From NCBI RefSeq assembly GCF_005877905.1, contig NZ_SWDV01000010.1:186001-250000 (forward strand): a stretch of 64,000 bases of DNA, given 5' to 3'. Within the stretch, counting starts at the first letter, position 1, and the number at the start of each line of letters is the position of its first letter. The notes below the pieces were generated by a model. It did no database searches, had not been told where the DNA came from, and saw only the letters and a program-made list of their open reading frames with translations. This document shows positions 6,878 to 16,962 of this stretch, one piece after another. The stretch is from Pseudomonas nicosulfuronedens (lineage in GTDB: Bacteria; Pseudomonadota; Gammaproteobacteria; Pseudomonadales; Pseudomonadaceae). A program made the translations under genes and the position numbers.

Positions 6878-8545
6878 ATGCGCAGACTCGCTGTCCTTCC
6901 CCTGTTGTTGGCTGCACCCTTTGCCTGGGCCGAGCGCCCGATCCAGCTTCCCGGCTCCGATATCGAACAGACCCTCCCCCGCCCCAACCTTCCCGGCGGC
7001 GATATTCGCCCCAAGGCCCCCAAGGTCACCGCGCCAGAACCTTCGGCCACCCAGCCCGCCCAGATACTCCAGCAGCGCATCCGCATCAAGCGCATCGAGC
7101 TGGCTGGCGGCAAGCACTATCCCGTCGAGACCTGGAAACCCCTGCTGGAACCCTTGACCAAGCGCACCATCCAGGTCAGCGAACTGGTGGCGGCGGCCAA
7201 GGCCATCACCCAACGCTACCAGGACGACGGCTACTTCATCTCCTTCGCCTACGTGCCCAATCAGGACTTCCGCAGCGGCGTCGCGCGCATCGTGCTGGTC
7301 GAGGGCCACATCAGCCAGGTCCGCGCCGCGGGCGACCTGGGCGTACACCAGATGCGCGTGGACCGCTGGATCGAGAAACTGAAGGCAGAAAAGCCCCTGA
7401 CCCGCGAGAGTTTCGAGCGCTTCAGCGTGCTGATGAGCCGGGTGCCCGGCATGCAGATGGCCATGGCGCTCAACCCACCCACCACCAGCGATGGCGGCGC
7501 CGTGCTGGAACTGGCCGGCAAGCAGAAGCGCTTCGATACCGGAATGAACCTCGACTCACGCCGCGGTGAGCAACGTGGGCTGTTCAACGCCGAAGTGATG
7601 TCGATGCTCGGCTGGGGCGAGCAACTGCAGTTCAGTTACCTCTACCCGCCGGGCGACGACCACGAGTACTACCGCGCCTGGAACTACAGCCAGCTGCTGG
7701 GCGACAACGGCTTGCAATTGCTGGCCGGCTACAGCAAGTACAACTCTCATCCCGGCGAAAACCTGCGCCTGGCCAGTGGCCTGGAGTTCGAACGCAAGCG
7801 GCAGAACGAGCGGGTCAGCGCCGGCCTGGGCATCCCGCTGGTGCTGCGCCGCGACCTGACCTGGGACCTCAACCTGCGCGGCTACACGGTCAACGACACC
7901 AGCACTTACGACCTGGTCTATCCGGCCATCCCCTTCCGCATCGAACAGAAGAGCAAGCTGCGCGTGGTGGGGATCGAAACCGTCGTCCAGCAGTTCGCCG
8001 AGAAGCGCGTGCGTGCCGGCAGCGTGGCGGTTTACCAGGGGCTGAACGGCATGGGCGCGGAGGCGCCGGAGCCGATCAAGAAGAACTTCACCCGCCTGCT
8101 CGGCTTTGGCGCGCAGCAGGACCAGTTCGGCTCCAACTGGCAGGGCGTGGTCACGGCCGCCTTCCAGTGGAGCGACGACGTGCTGCCCGACTCCGAGCAG
8201 GTCACCTATGGCGGCAGCAACTTCGGCCGCGGCTATCCGGACGACCAGGCCAGCGGCGACAAGGGCTGGGGCGCCTCCTACGAGGTGAACTATTCCTTCC
8301 TGCGGCAGGGCATGGTGCTCAACCAGATCCAGCCCTACTTCGTCGTCGACACCGCGCGCACCCGCTACAACCAGGACGGCCTGAGCGAAGGCAAGCTCGG
8401 CTCGGCAGCGCTGGGCGTGCGCTTCTCCAACCGCAAGCACTACCTGGTGTCGATGGAGGTCGCCAAGCCCTTTGGCGACCGTGCGCTGGACAACAACGAA
8501 CGCAGCCCGCGGCTGAATTTCGCCTTCAGCTACCAGATTCCCTGA
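6878..8545 (+). CDS. TpsB-type two-partner secretion outer-membrane transporter (ShlB/FhaC/HecB family)
   Basis: 555 residues. A signal peptide ends near AWA|E (residue 18), followed by a Pro-rich periplasmic helix/linker segment. A POTRA region (about 68-145, IRIKRIELAGGKHY...YQDDGYFISFAYVP) leads into a C-terminal 16-strand-type barrel. The family's conserved barrel segment is visible around TYGGSNFGRGYPDDQASGDKG and the strand-rich end NFAFSYQIP. The start ATG follows GGAGGAG. TpsB proteins export large TpsA adhesins bearing a TPS domain. No such gene is adjacent here; the neighbour is a collagen-like lipoprotein instead. The exported substrate is therefore inferred, not known. Confidence 0.88.
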   Translation: MRRLAVLPLLLAAPFAWAERPIQLPGSDIEQTLPRPNLPGGDIRPKAPKVTAPEPSATQPAQILQQRIRIKRIELAGGKHYPVETWKPLLEPLTKRTIQVSELVAAAKAITQRYQDDGYFISFAYVPNQDFRSGVARIVLVEGHISQVRAAGDLGVHQMRVDRWIEKLKAEKPLTRESFERFSVLMSRVPGMQMAMALNPPTTSDGGAVLELAGKQKRFDTGMNLDSRRGEQRGLFNAEVMSMLGWGEQLQFSYLYPPGDDHEYYRAWNYSQLLGDNGLQLLAGYSKYNSHPGENLRLASGLEFERKRQNERVSAGLGIPLVLRRDLTWDLNLRGYTVNDTSTYDLVYPAIPFRIEQKSKLRVVGIETVVQQFAEKRVRAGSVAVYQGLNGMGAEAPEPIKKNFTRLLGFGAQQDQFGSNWQGVVTAAFQWSDDVLPDSEQVTYGGSNFGRGYPDDQASGDKGWGASYEVNYSFLRQGMVLNQIQPYFVVDTARTRYNQDGLSEGKLGSAALGVRFSNRKHYLVSMEVAKPFGDRALDNNERSPRLNFAFSYQIP

Positions 8546-8551
8546 GGGATT

Positions 8552-8596
8552 ACCTACATCGAGTCACTGCGCCGGGCGCAGTGACTCGATGTAGGT
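8552..8596. terminator. Perfect 21-bp hairpin between converging genes
   Basis: Bases 8552-8572 and 8576-8596 are exact reverse complements with a CGG loop. The stem runs through the last codons and stop (8564-8566) of the minus-strand methyltransferase gene. There is no T tract, so it is a strong stem-loop rather than a classical terminator. Confidence 0.7.
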
Positions 8597-9325
8597 GCGC
8601 AGGGAATAACCCAACTTCGGTTCGAGCTGGCCAACGCGTTTCTTCAGACCGCGCAGGTTCAGCTCCTGGTCCAGGTCGGCAGGGACGAAGACAATCACGT
8701 TGCCCTCGGGCACCGGGCATTCCCAGTAGTGCCTGTGAAAGCGTCCGCGAAGTAGCGCAGCGCCCAGCGGCCGACCATCATCGGTGCTCCACTGGTTGAT
8801 CACCAGCCAGCCGCCCGGCCGCAGGCGCTCGCGACAGGCTCCAAGGAATTCCCAGCCAATATGTGCTGGCGCCGGCCCGGTATCGGTGTAGAGATCGAGG
8901 AAGATCAGGTCCGCCGGTTCGCACTCGGCCAGCTCTTGCACGGCATCGCCGATACGCAGGTTCAGACGCTGGTCTTCCACAAGCCCCAGGTGCTCACGAG
9001 CCAGGCGAGGAATGGATGGGCGCAGCTCGATGGCCTCCACCTCTTCCAGCGGCAGGTACTTCAGGCAGGCCTGGGTCAGGCTGCCCGCGCCGAAGCCGAG
9101 AAACAGCGCGCGGCGCGGTCGGGAATGGCACAGCGCACCGACCAGCATGGCGCGCGAGTAGTCGTACTCCAGCCAGCTCGGATCGCCCATCAGCACGCAG
9201 CTCTGCTCGACTTCGTCGCCGAACTCCAGGTAGCGGAACGCGCCGCTCTCCACGACGCGAATCACGCCGAAGTCATCGCGCTCCTCGACGATCAGCAGCT
9301 CTTCGCTCAACAGCTCCTCGCTCAT
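8564..9325 (-). CDS. Spermidine-synthase-like SAM methyltransferase family protein
   Basis: 253 residues with a Rossmann-type SAM/decarboxy-SAM fold: GFGAGSLTQACL (motif I), VEAIELRPSIPRLAR (acidic second strand), then DLIFLDLYTDTG and LRPGGWLVINQW. This resembles SpeE paralogues of pseudomonads. I do not see the full polyamine-binding signature, so I would not call it spermidine synthase. The ATG at 9325 (MSEELLSEE) has GGAG upstream; the frame is open to 9421 without a better start. It converges on the TpsB gene, and the end is embedded in a perfect hairpin. Confidence 0.75.
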   Translation of the reverse strand: MSEELLSEELLIVEERDDFGVIRVVESGAFRYLEFGDEVEQSCVLMGDPSWLEYDYSRAMLVGALCHSRPRRALFLGFGAGSLTQACLKYLPLEEVEAIELRPSIPRLAREHLGLVEDQRLNLRIGDAVQELAECEPADLIFLDLYTDTGPAPAHIGWEFLGACRERLRPGGWLVINQWSTDDGRPLGAALLRGRFHRHYWECPVPEGNVIVFVPADLDQELNLRGLKKRVGQLEPKLGYSLRTYIESLRPAQ

Positions 9326-11101
<1,776 letters not shown>

Positions 11102-11230
11102 ATCCGACACGGGTCTCAGAGCAGTCCTAAAACCACTTCCCGCAATTGACGGTATCGGGGCGCCTACCTAGAGTGGCGCCCCGCGCGGCAGCCGCCGCGC
11201 CATGGAAACCGTCAACCAAGGAAGATTCCA

Positions 11231-11992
11231 ATGCAACTGCAACGCTCCCTGCTCGCCCTCCTGATCGGCGCCAGCGCCGCCCTCTCCGGCTGCCAGAACG
11301 TCAACACCGACAGCCTCATGCAATCGGGCATGATGGCCATGAAGGCCGCCACCCTGAGCGACGCCGAGATCAAGCAGGTCGCCGACGAAGCCTGCGCCAA
11401 GCAGGATGCCGAAGCACAGATCGCGCCCGCGTCCAGCCCCTATACCCAGCGCCTGGACAAGATCGCCGCCGCCCTGGGCAATCCGCTCACCGGCACCCCG
11501 ATCAACTACAAGGTCTACCTTACCGACGACATCAACGCCTTCGCCATGGCCAACGGCTGCGTGCGCGTATACTCCGGCCTCATGGACCTGATGAACGACA
11601 ACGAAGTGGAAGGCGTGCTCGGCCACGAGATCGGTCACGTCGCCCTGGGCCACATCAAGAAAGCCACCCAGGCCGCCTATGGCGTGGCTGCCGCGCGCAC
11701 CGCCGCTTCCGCCGCCGGCAACAGCACCGTGGCCGCGCTGTCGCAGTCGCAGCTGGGCGAGATCGGCGAAGCGCTGGTCAATGCGCAGTTCTCCCAGTCC
11801 CAGGAATCGGCGGCCGACGACTACTCCTTCGACCTGCTGAAGAAGCGCGGCATCCCGCTGGAAGGTCTGGCCACCGCCTTCGACAAGCTGGCCAAGCTGA
11901 GCGGCGGCCAGGAGAGCAGCATGTTCGACTCCCACCCCGGCTCGCAGCAGCGCGCGGACCACATCCGCCAGCGCATCGCCAGCGGCAAGTGA
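11231..11992 (+). CDS. M48-family metallopeptidase lipoprotein (LoiP/YcaL-like)
   Basis: 253 residues. Signal peptide with lipobox LSGC (Cys21). The zinc motif HEIGH is at 132-136, and the third ligand is the Glu of QSQESAADDY near residue 195, followed by the family-typical SHPGSQQRADHI. Periplasmic M48 lipoproteins degrade or help assemble outer-membrane proteins. AAGGA lies 8 bases upstream of the ATG. The gene ends before a strong terminator and appears monocistronic. The family call is secure; the substrate is unknown. Confidence 0.93.
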   Translation: MQLQRSLLALLIGASAALSGCQNVNTDSLMQSGMMAMKAATLSDAEIKQVADEACAKQDAEAQIAPASSPYTQRLDKIAAALGNPLTGTPINYKVYLTDDINAFAMANGCVRVYSGLMDLMNDNEVEGVLGHEIGHVALGHIKKATQAAYGVAAARTAASAAGNSTVAALSQSQLGEIGEALVNAQFSQSQESAADDYSFDLLKKRGIPLEGLATAFDKLAKLSGGQESSMFDSHPGSQQRADHIRQRIASGK

Positions 11993-11998
11993 TCGCGG

Positions 11999-12026
11999 AC
12001 GGGCCTCTTCGGAGGCCCGTTTCTTT
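11999..12026. terminator. Intrinsic terminator between converging genes
   Basis: ACGGGCCT-CTTCGG-AGGCCCGT followed by TTCTTTT, directly after the M48 gene and abutting the 3' end of the glycosylase gene. Confidence 0.85.
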
Positions 12027-13247
12027 TCAGGCCTGCGCCAGCAACCCTTGCAGCCGCTCACCGGACGACCGCCGGCAATTCACCGCCACCCGCCCCAGCC
12101 CCAGCCAGTTCGCCATCTCGCCCAGTTGCTGCGCCAATGCGGCATGTCCCTCTTCGCCCAGCTCCTTTTCCTCTTCATGGACGGCATGCACCACCAGCTT
12201 TCCGGAGGCGCGATCCGAGCGCAGATCGACCCGCGCAGCCAGGCGCTCGTCGAACAGGAAGGGCAAGACGTAGTAGCCATAAACGCGCTTGTGCTGCGGC
12301 GTGTAGATCTCCAGGCGGTAGCGGAAGTCGAACAGTCGCTCGGTGCGGGCGCGCTCCCAGACCAGCGAATCGAACGGCGAGAGCAAGGCACTGGCGCGCA
12401 CCCGGCGAGGAATAACGGAATCCGCCAGGCAGTACGCCGGCGTCTGCCAGCCCTGGACCTGCACCGGCAATAGCTCGCCCATCTCCACCAGCTCGGCCAG
12501 GCGTGCCTTGCTGTCGGCGGGGTCCAGGCGAAAGTAATCGCGCAAGTCCTTCTCAGTGGCCACGCCCAGCGCCTGTGCCGAATGCAGCAGCAACTGGCGC
12601 TGCGCTTCGGCCTCGTTCGGCTCGGGTTGGTTCAGCAGCACTGACGGCAATACACGCTCCGGCAAATCGTAAAGTCGCTCGAAACCCTTACGGCCGGCGA
12701 CCGTCACCTCACCCGCGGCGAACAGCCACTCCAGCGCATGCTTCTCGTCGCTCCAGTCCCACCAGGGGCCGGCGCGCTCTTCACGAGTGGTCAAGCTGCC
12801 GGCGCCCAGCGCACCTCGCTCGCGTACGGCCTCAAGCACCCGCTGGATCACCGGTTGCTGCTCGCGCCCGAAGCGCGCCAGTTGCTGATAGATGCCACGC
12901 CCCTCGGCCGCGCGGCGCATGCGCCAGCGCATCAGCGGGTAGAGTTCCAGCGGCAGCAATGAGGCTTCATGCCCCCAGTATTCGAACAGCCGGCGATGCC
13001 GTCCACCGCTCCAGGCAGCCTCTTCCAGCAGCGTTGTCGAGTAGTTGCCCAGCCGCGAGAACAAAGGCAAGTAGTGCGAGCGCACCAGCGCATTCACCGA
13101 GTCGATCTGCAGGACGCCCAGGCGTTCCAGCAGGCTGCGCACATGGCGGCGTTGCACCTCACCGCCGGGCTTGCGCAGGGTAAATCCCTGCGCGGCCAGG
13201 ACGAGGCGGCGGGCCTGCTTGAGGGACAGGGATTCGACGGTCGGCAT
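12027..13247 (-). CDS. YcaQ/AlkX-type DNA glycosylase (HTH_42 winged-helix family)
   Basis: 406 residues. This family flips and excises alkylated bases; E. coli YcaQ (AlkX) unhooks DNA interstrand cross-links. An N-terminal winged-helix segment (SLKQARRLVLAAQGF) leads to the catalytic Q-hydrophobic-D motif QID within GVLQIDSVNALVRSHYLPLFSRLG. The C-terminal half carries the family blocks LLSPFDSLVWER and YGYYVLPFLFDERLAARVDLRSDR. QID is the QxD form associated with YcaQ rather than the QxQ of AlkZ. The ATG at 13247 (MPTVESLS) has GGAG upstream; the open frame to 13289 has no better start. No toxin cluster is nearby, so a general repair role is likely. Confidence 0.87.
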   Translation of the reverse strand: MPTVESLSLKQARRLVLAAQGFTLRKPGGEVQRRHVRSLLERLGVLQIDSVNALVRSHYLPLFSRLGNYSTTLLEEAAWSGGRHRRLFEYWGHEASLLPLELYPLMRWRMRRAAEGRGIYQQLARFGREQQPVIQRVLEAVRERGALGAGSLTTREERAGPWWDWSDEKHALEWLFAAGEVTVAGRKGFERLYDLPERVLPSVLLNQPEPNEAEAQRQLLLHSAQALGVATEKDLRDYFRLDPADSKARLAELVEMGELLPVQVQGWQTPAYCLADSVIPRRVRASALLSPFDSLVWERARTERLFDFRYRLEIYTPQHKRVYGYYVLPFLFDERLAARVDLRSDRASGKLVVHAVHEEEKELGEEGHAALAQQLGEMANWLGLGRVAVNCRRSSGERLQGLLAQA

Positions 13248-13307
13248 CGTGGACTCCGGGGCTGAGCGAGCCCTAGAGCCTAACTCCATTCACGACGCCT
13301 GGCTGCA

Positions 13308-13787
13308 TCAGGCGAACTCGCCGAGTCGCGCGGGCATCGGGAAGGGGCGTGCGAAGGTGAAGACATCCGCCGAAGGGCCTTCCAGCCGCAGGCGCTCCAG
13401 GCGTTCGCGGGCCATCGCCCCATCGGGCAGCTCACCTGCGGGCAGCCACCAGAGCGCAAGGCTCGGCGACGGCAGACGCTCCATCCAATCGCGCTTGCTG
13501 CGCAGCACCTGCAGGTGCTCGCCGGCATAGACGTAGTCCTTGAGCGACTCGACGGACTCCCAGACGGACAGGTTGACGATGATCAGCGGGTCTTCGAAGA
13601 CCCGGATGGCGGTGGCATCGCCCTCCTCCGTCTGCAAGCGCCAGACAAAGCCGGGGCTGCGCTCGGCAAGGGCATTGATGTGGTCGAGCTGGTCGACGAA
13701 GCCCTTCATCAGGGGGTGATCCAGCGGGGCGCGGGCCTTGGCGATGTTGACCTGGGCGAGGTGATAACGGGTGGGCTGGCCTTTCAT
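13308..13787 (-). CDS. DUF3291 domain protein
   Basis: 159 residues, one DUF3291 domain (a dimeric alpha/beta-barrel fold like antibiotic monooxygenases): YHLAQVNIAKARAPLDHPLM at the start, GFVWRLQTEEG, and IIVNLSVWESVESLKDYVY. ALWWLPAG follows. No catalytic residues are known for the family. GTG at 13793 is an alternative start. It lies between the glycosylase and the DUF1127 gene, all on the minus strand, but separated by gaps that allow separate promoters. Function unknown. Confidence 0.8.
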   Translation of the reverse strand: MKGQPTRYHLAQVNIAKARAPLDHPLMKGFVDQLDHINALAERSPGFVWRLQTEEGDATAIRVFEDPLIIVNLSVWESVESLKDYVYAGEHLQVLRSKRDWMERLPSPSLALWWLPAGELPDGAMARERLERLRLEGPSADVFTFARPFPMPARLGEFA

Positions 13788-13892
13788 GGGCACGGCATCC
13801 TTGTCATGGCTTTCATTTCACGGGGTTGCACATCGAAGCACGGGCAGCACGGCGAAGATCCGTGCCGCCCGGCCAGTTCAGGCGGGAACGGC

Positions 13893-14123
13893 TCAACGAC
13901 GAACATAGTCCATCCAGAACGGGCGCTCGACCTCCTGCTGGATATCGGCGCGGCTCAGGCCGATGTCCTTGAGCGCCTCATCGCTCATGGTCGCCAGTTC
14001 ACGGCGCTGGCGGGCCAGTTCGTGCCAGTGCAGGACACGTTGTACGGCGCGCTTCCACAGCGGTGCGCCGGCGATTTTGTGGACATGGCAGGACGCTGCT
14101 ACGAAACCGAGTTGACCTTTCAT
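13893..14123 (-). CDS. DUF1127 small protein
   Basis: 76 residues. The C-terminal half has the YjiS/DUF1127 pattern: ELARQRRELATMSDEALKDIGLSRADIQQE, a conserved RxxLxxMSDxxLxDIGLxRxDI helix pair. Some members bind RNA or affect phosphate and carbon metabolism in alphaproteobacteria; the role here is unknown. A strong GGGAGGGAAG precedes the ATG at 14123. It is divergent from the LysR gene at 14221, a common arrangement for regulator and target. Confidence 0.85.
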   Translation of the reverse strand: MKGQLGFVAASCHVHKIAGAPLWKRAVQRVLHWHELARQRRELATMSDEALKDIGLSRADIQQEVERPFWMDYVRR

Positions 14124-14220
14124 CTTGCTTCCCTCCCAGTGGGGTTGGATGCAGTTTCCCGCTCGCGCTAAGATCAATCCAACGAATCATTCTTATGCGA
14201 CCCATCTCGGAGATTGATGA

Positions 14221-15072
14221 ATGAGCAGCTTCCCCAGCATCGACAGCGAACTGCTGCGCACCTTCGTCGCCATCGCCGACCACGGCGGCTTCACTCGCGC
14301 CGCCGAGATGGTCAACCGCACGCAGTCGGCAGTGAGCATGCAGATGAAACGCCTGGAGGAAGACGTACTGGAGCGCAGCCTGTTCGAGCGCGACGGCCGC
14401 CAGGTGCGTCTGACGCCGGAGGGGCAGATCCTGCTGGGCTACGCGCGGCGCATCCTGCGGTTACAGGGTGAGGTGTTCAACACCTTCCGCCAGCCGCACA
14501 TGGTCGGCTCGGTGAAGATCGGCACGCCGGATGACTACGTGATGCGCTTCCTGCCCAGCATCCTGTCGCGCTTCGCCGAAGCCTACCCGCTGGTGCAGGT
14601 CGAGGTGCATTGCGATTCGTCCGCGCAATTGCTGATGCGCAACGACCTGGACCTGTCCATCGTCACCCGCGAACCGGGCACCGAAATCGGTCAGCTGCTG
14701 CGTCAGGAAGACTTCGTCTGGATGGCCGCCGAGAGTTTCTGCCCGCAGGACCAGCGCCCACTGCCGCTGGCGATGTTCAACACTGCCTGCTTCTGCCGCG
14801 CCTGGGCGTGCAATGCGCTGGAGGCGATGGAGGTGGACTACCGCATCGCCTACAGCAGCCCGAGTCTGTCCGCCCTTTTCGCCGTGGCCAATGCCGGACT
14901 GGCAGTGACCGCGCAGCTGCGCAGCCTGCTCACCGGCAACCTGCGCATCATCGGCGAGGACGAAGGCCTGCCCGTGCTGCCCAACGCCAGCATCGTGCTG
15001 CTGCGCGGGCAGAAGATGACGCCGGTGACCGACAAGCTGGCGGAATACATCGTCGAAGGCTTCAAGTCCTGA
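14221..15072 (+). CDS. LysR-family transcriptional regulator
   Basis: 283 residues. The N-terminal helix-turn-helix is GGFTRAAEMVNRTQSAVSMQ followed by LEEDVLERSLFERDGRQVRLTPEG. The effector domain (from about residue 90) contains VKIGTPDDYVMRFLPSIL. It starts at ATG 14221; another out-of-frame ATG overlaps at 14217. Its 97-base divergent intergenic region with the DUF1127 gene makes that small protein a candidate target. The ligand is unknown. Confidence 0.92.
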   Translation: MSSFPSIDSELLRTFVAIADHGGFTRAAEMVNRTQSAVSMQMKRLEEDVLERSLFERDGRQVRLTPEGQILLGYARRILRLQGEVFNTFRQPHMVGSVKIGTPDDYVMRFLPSILSRFAEAYPLVQVEVHCDSSAQLLMRNDLDLSIVTREPGTEIGQLLRQEDFVWMAAESFCPQDQRPLPLAMFNTACFCRAWACNALEAMEVDYRIAYSSPSLSALFAVANAGLAVTAQLRSLLTGNLRIIGEDEGLPVLPNASIVLLRGQKMTPVTDKLAEYIVEGFKS

Positions 15073-15090
15073 CTATCCGCACACTGGGGC

Positions 15091-15837
15091 TCAACGCACC
15101 GCCAGCAGTACCGCACAGACCATCAGGAAGGCGCTGAAGGCCATGCGCAGCTGACGCTCGGGCAACGCATGAGCCAGGCGTACACCCCAGGAAATACTCA
15201 CCAGCCCACCCAATGCCAGCGCACCGCCCATGCGCCAGTCCACATGGCCGTGCACCGCGTAGGTCGCCAGTGCCACGCCCGTGCTGGGCGCCGCCAACGC
15301 CAGCGCGAGGCCCTGGGCAATCACCTGGGTCAGACCGAACACCGAGGTCAGCACGGGCGTCGCCAGCACGCCACCGCCGACCCCGAACAGCCCTCCGAGC
15401 GAGCCAGCACCCAGCCCCAGCACGCCCATCCACGGCAGGCCGTAGCGCGGCGTACTACCACCCTGCGGCACGCTCTGGAACAAACGGACCAGGAGATACA
15501 GCGCCAACAGCACTAGGAAGACCACGAAGGCGGTGCGCATGCTCCGGGCATCCAGGTTCACCGCGATGCTGGAAGCAAAGAATGCACAGACCAGACCGGT
15601 CAGCGCCAGCACACCGGCCTGGGCGAAGTCGATACGGTTGCGCTGGTGATAACGCCAGATCGCCAGCAGCACGTTCGGTACCACCATCACCAGTGCGGTC
15701 CCCTGCGCCAGTTGCTGGTCAAGCCCGAACAGCACGCCCAGTGCTGGAATCGCCAGCAGCCCGCCCCCGATCCCGAACAGCCCCCCCAGACTGCCCAGGA
15801 CGACGCCGAGCAGAAAATCCACAACCAGGTCCCACAT
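15091..15837 (-). CDS. TauE/SafE-family sulfite/sulfur-anion permease-like membrane protein
   Basis: 248 residues, about eight transmembrane segments in two homologous halves. Each half carries the family glycine motif (LGGLFGIGGGLLAIPAL near residues 15-31 and LGGLFGVGGGVLATPVL near 145). Characterised TauE/SafE proteins export sulfite, sulfoacetate or other organic anions. The ATG at 15837 has GGAGG upstream; the frame is open to 15906. It is divergent from a LysR gene that probably controls it, and converges on the previous LysR gene. Confidence 0.9.
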   Translation of the reverse strand: MWDLVVDFLLGVVLGSLGGLFGIGGGLLAIPALGVLFGLDQQLAQGTALVMVVPNVLLAIWRYHQRNRIDFAQAGVLALTGLVCAFFASSIAVNLDARSMRTAFVVFLVLLALYLLVRLFQSVPQGGSTPRYGLPWMGVLGLGAGSLGGLFGVGGGVLATPVLTSVFGLTQVIAQGLALALAAPSTGVALATYAVHGHVDWRMGGALALGGLVSISWGVRLAHALPERQLRMAFSAFLMVCAVLLAVR

Positions 15838-15909
15838 GACGCACCTCCACAGCAGTGCGTCCATGCTAGAAAACACTGGCTGGATGGGAAACGCAAAGCG
15901 CAGCACAAT

Positions 15910-15932
15910 GGCTTTGTCTTTTTCGCAAAGCC
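15910..15932. promoter_or_regulatory. Candidate LysR box
   Basis: GGCTTTG-N9-CAAAGCC, which contains the T-N11-A pattern of LysR-type sites (T15915, A15927). It lies 10 bases before the lysR start and 72 bases from the permease start. Autoregulation plus control of the permease is inferred. Confidence 0.45.
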
Positions 15933-15942
15933 GCTATCGACC

Positions 15943-16899
15943 ATGAATCCCTCCAGCCTCGAAGACCAGCTCGACCTTTACCTGGACGTGCTCGACAACG
16001 GCAGCTTCTCTGCCGCTGCCCGCCTTCGCCAGCTCACCCCTTCCGCCGTGGCACGGCGCATGGACGCACTGGAACAGGGATTGGGCTCGACCCTGCTGGT
16101 GCGCAGTACCCACAATGTACGCGCCACACCGGCAGGCCTGGCGTTCGCCGAGCGGGCGCGGCGGATCGTCATCGAGCTGCGCCAGGCGCGAGCGGAAGCG
16201 GTCTCTCTGAGCACCGCCCCGGAAGGCCTGATCCGCATCGACGCCCCCGTGCCCTTCGGTCGACGCCACCTGGCCCCGGCACTGGCGGACTTCCTCACCG
16301 CCAACCCCGGCCTGGACGTGCAACTGCGGCTGATCGACAGCTTCACCGACACCCGCGGGGAAAATCTCGGCCAGGTCGACCTGGTCCTGCGCATCGGCAC
16401 CCTGCCCGACAGCCGCCTGGTCGCCACGCGCCTGGCACCCATGCGGCGGATCGTCTGCGCGAGCCCCGCCTACCTGCAGCAGCACGGCAGACCGGCCTCG
16501 GCACTGGAGTTGCCGGAGCACATCGGCCTCGACTGGGAAGGCCTGGCGCCACCGCTGGCCTGGCGCTTCCTCATCGACGGCAAACTGCAGCACCTGCGGC
16601 CGCGCCGCCTGCGCATGACTGCCAACAATGCCGAAACGCTGGTGGAAGGTGCGCTGCAAGGCATTGGCCTTGCCCACCTGCCCACGTGGCTATGCAGTGA
16701 GTACCTGATCAGCGGCCAACTGTTGCCGTTGTTCTGCGACAGCGGCCTTCCCGAGCCGGAACCGGGGGTCATCCACGCTTTGCGCCTGGAGCGCGGCACC
16801 CACCCGCGCAGTGAGCGCCTGCTGGGCTTCCTGCTGGAGCGTTTCGGCTTCCCGCCCCCCTGGGACGCCGCACTGGAGGAAGCGCTGTTCAAGAATTAA
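15943..16899 (+). CDS. LysR-family transcriptional regulator
   Basis: 318 residues. The helix-turn-helix (GSFSAAARLRQLTPSAVARR, then LEQGLGSTLLVRSTHNVRATPAG) belongs to the large LysR subgroup near DsdC/YafC-type regulators (VARRMDALE, RIDAPVPFGRRHLAPALADFL). ATG 15943 begins the conserved region; the longer frame back to 15646 has no homologous character. It is divergent from the TauE/SafE permease gene, and a palindromic LysR-type box lies just before the start. It probably regulates that permease; the inducer is unknown. Confidence 0.92.
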   Translation: MNPSSLEDQLDLYLDVLDNGSFSAAARLRQLTPSAVARRMDALEQGLGSTLLVRSTHNVRATPAGLAFAERARRIVIELRQARAEAVSLSTAPEGLIRIDAPVPFGRRHLAPALADFLTANPGLDVQLRLIDSFTDTRGENLGQVDLVLRIGTLPDSRLVATRLAPMRRIVCASPAYLQQHGRPASALELPEHIGLDWEGLAPPLAWRFLIDGKLQHLRPRRLRMTANNAETLVEGALQGIGLAHLPTWLCSEYLISGQLLPLFCDSGLPEPEPGVIHALRLERGTHPRSERLLGFLLERFGFPPPWDAALEEALFKN

Positions 16900-16904
16900 C
16901 CATC

Positions 16905-16921
16905 GCGCTAAATTAATGCGC
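16905..16921. promoter_or_regulatory. Candidate OhrR operator upstream of ohrR
   Basis: GCGC-TAAATTAAT-GCGC is a near-palindrome 41 bases before the ohrR start. Related TGCGCACAAAATTAAAT and TTAGCGCACAAGATATTAA sequences occur upstream of ohr (17471-17487, 17515-17533). OhrR repressors bind AT-rich palindromes in their own promoters. Confidence 0.5.
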
Positions 16922-16962
16922 AATCACCTCTTCGCTTCGAGCGCCCCGGCCAGGAGCACGCC

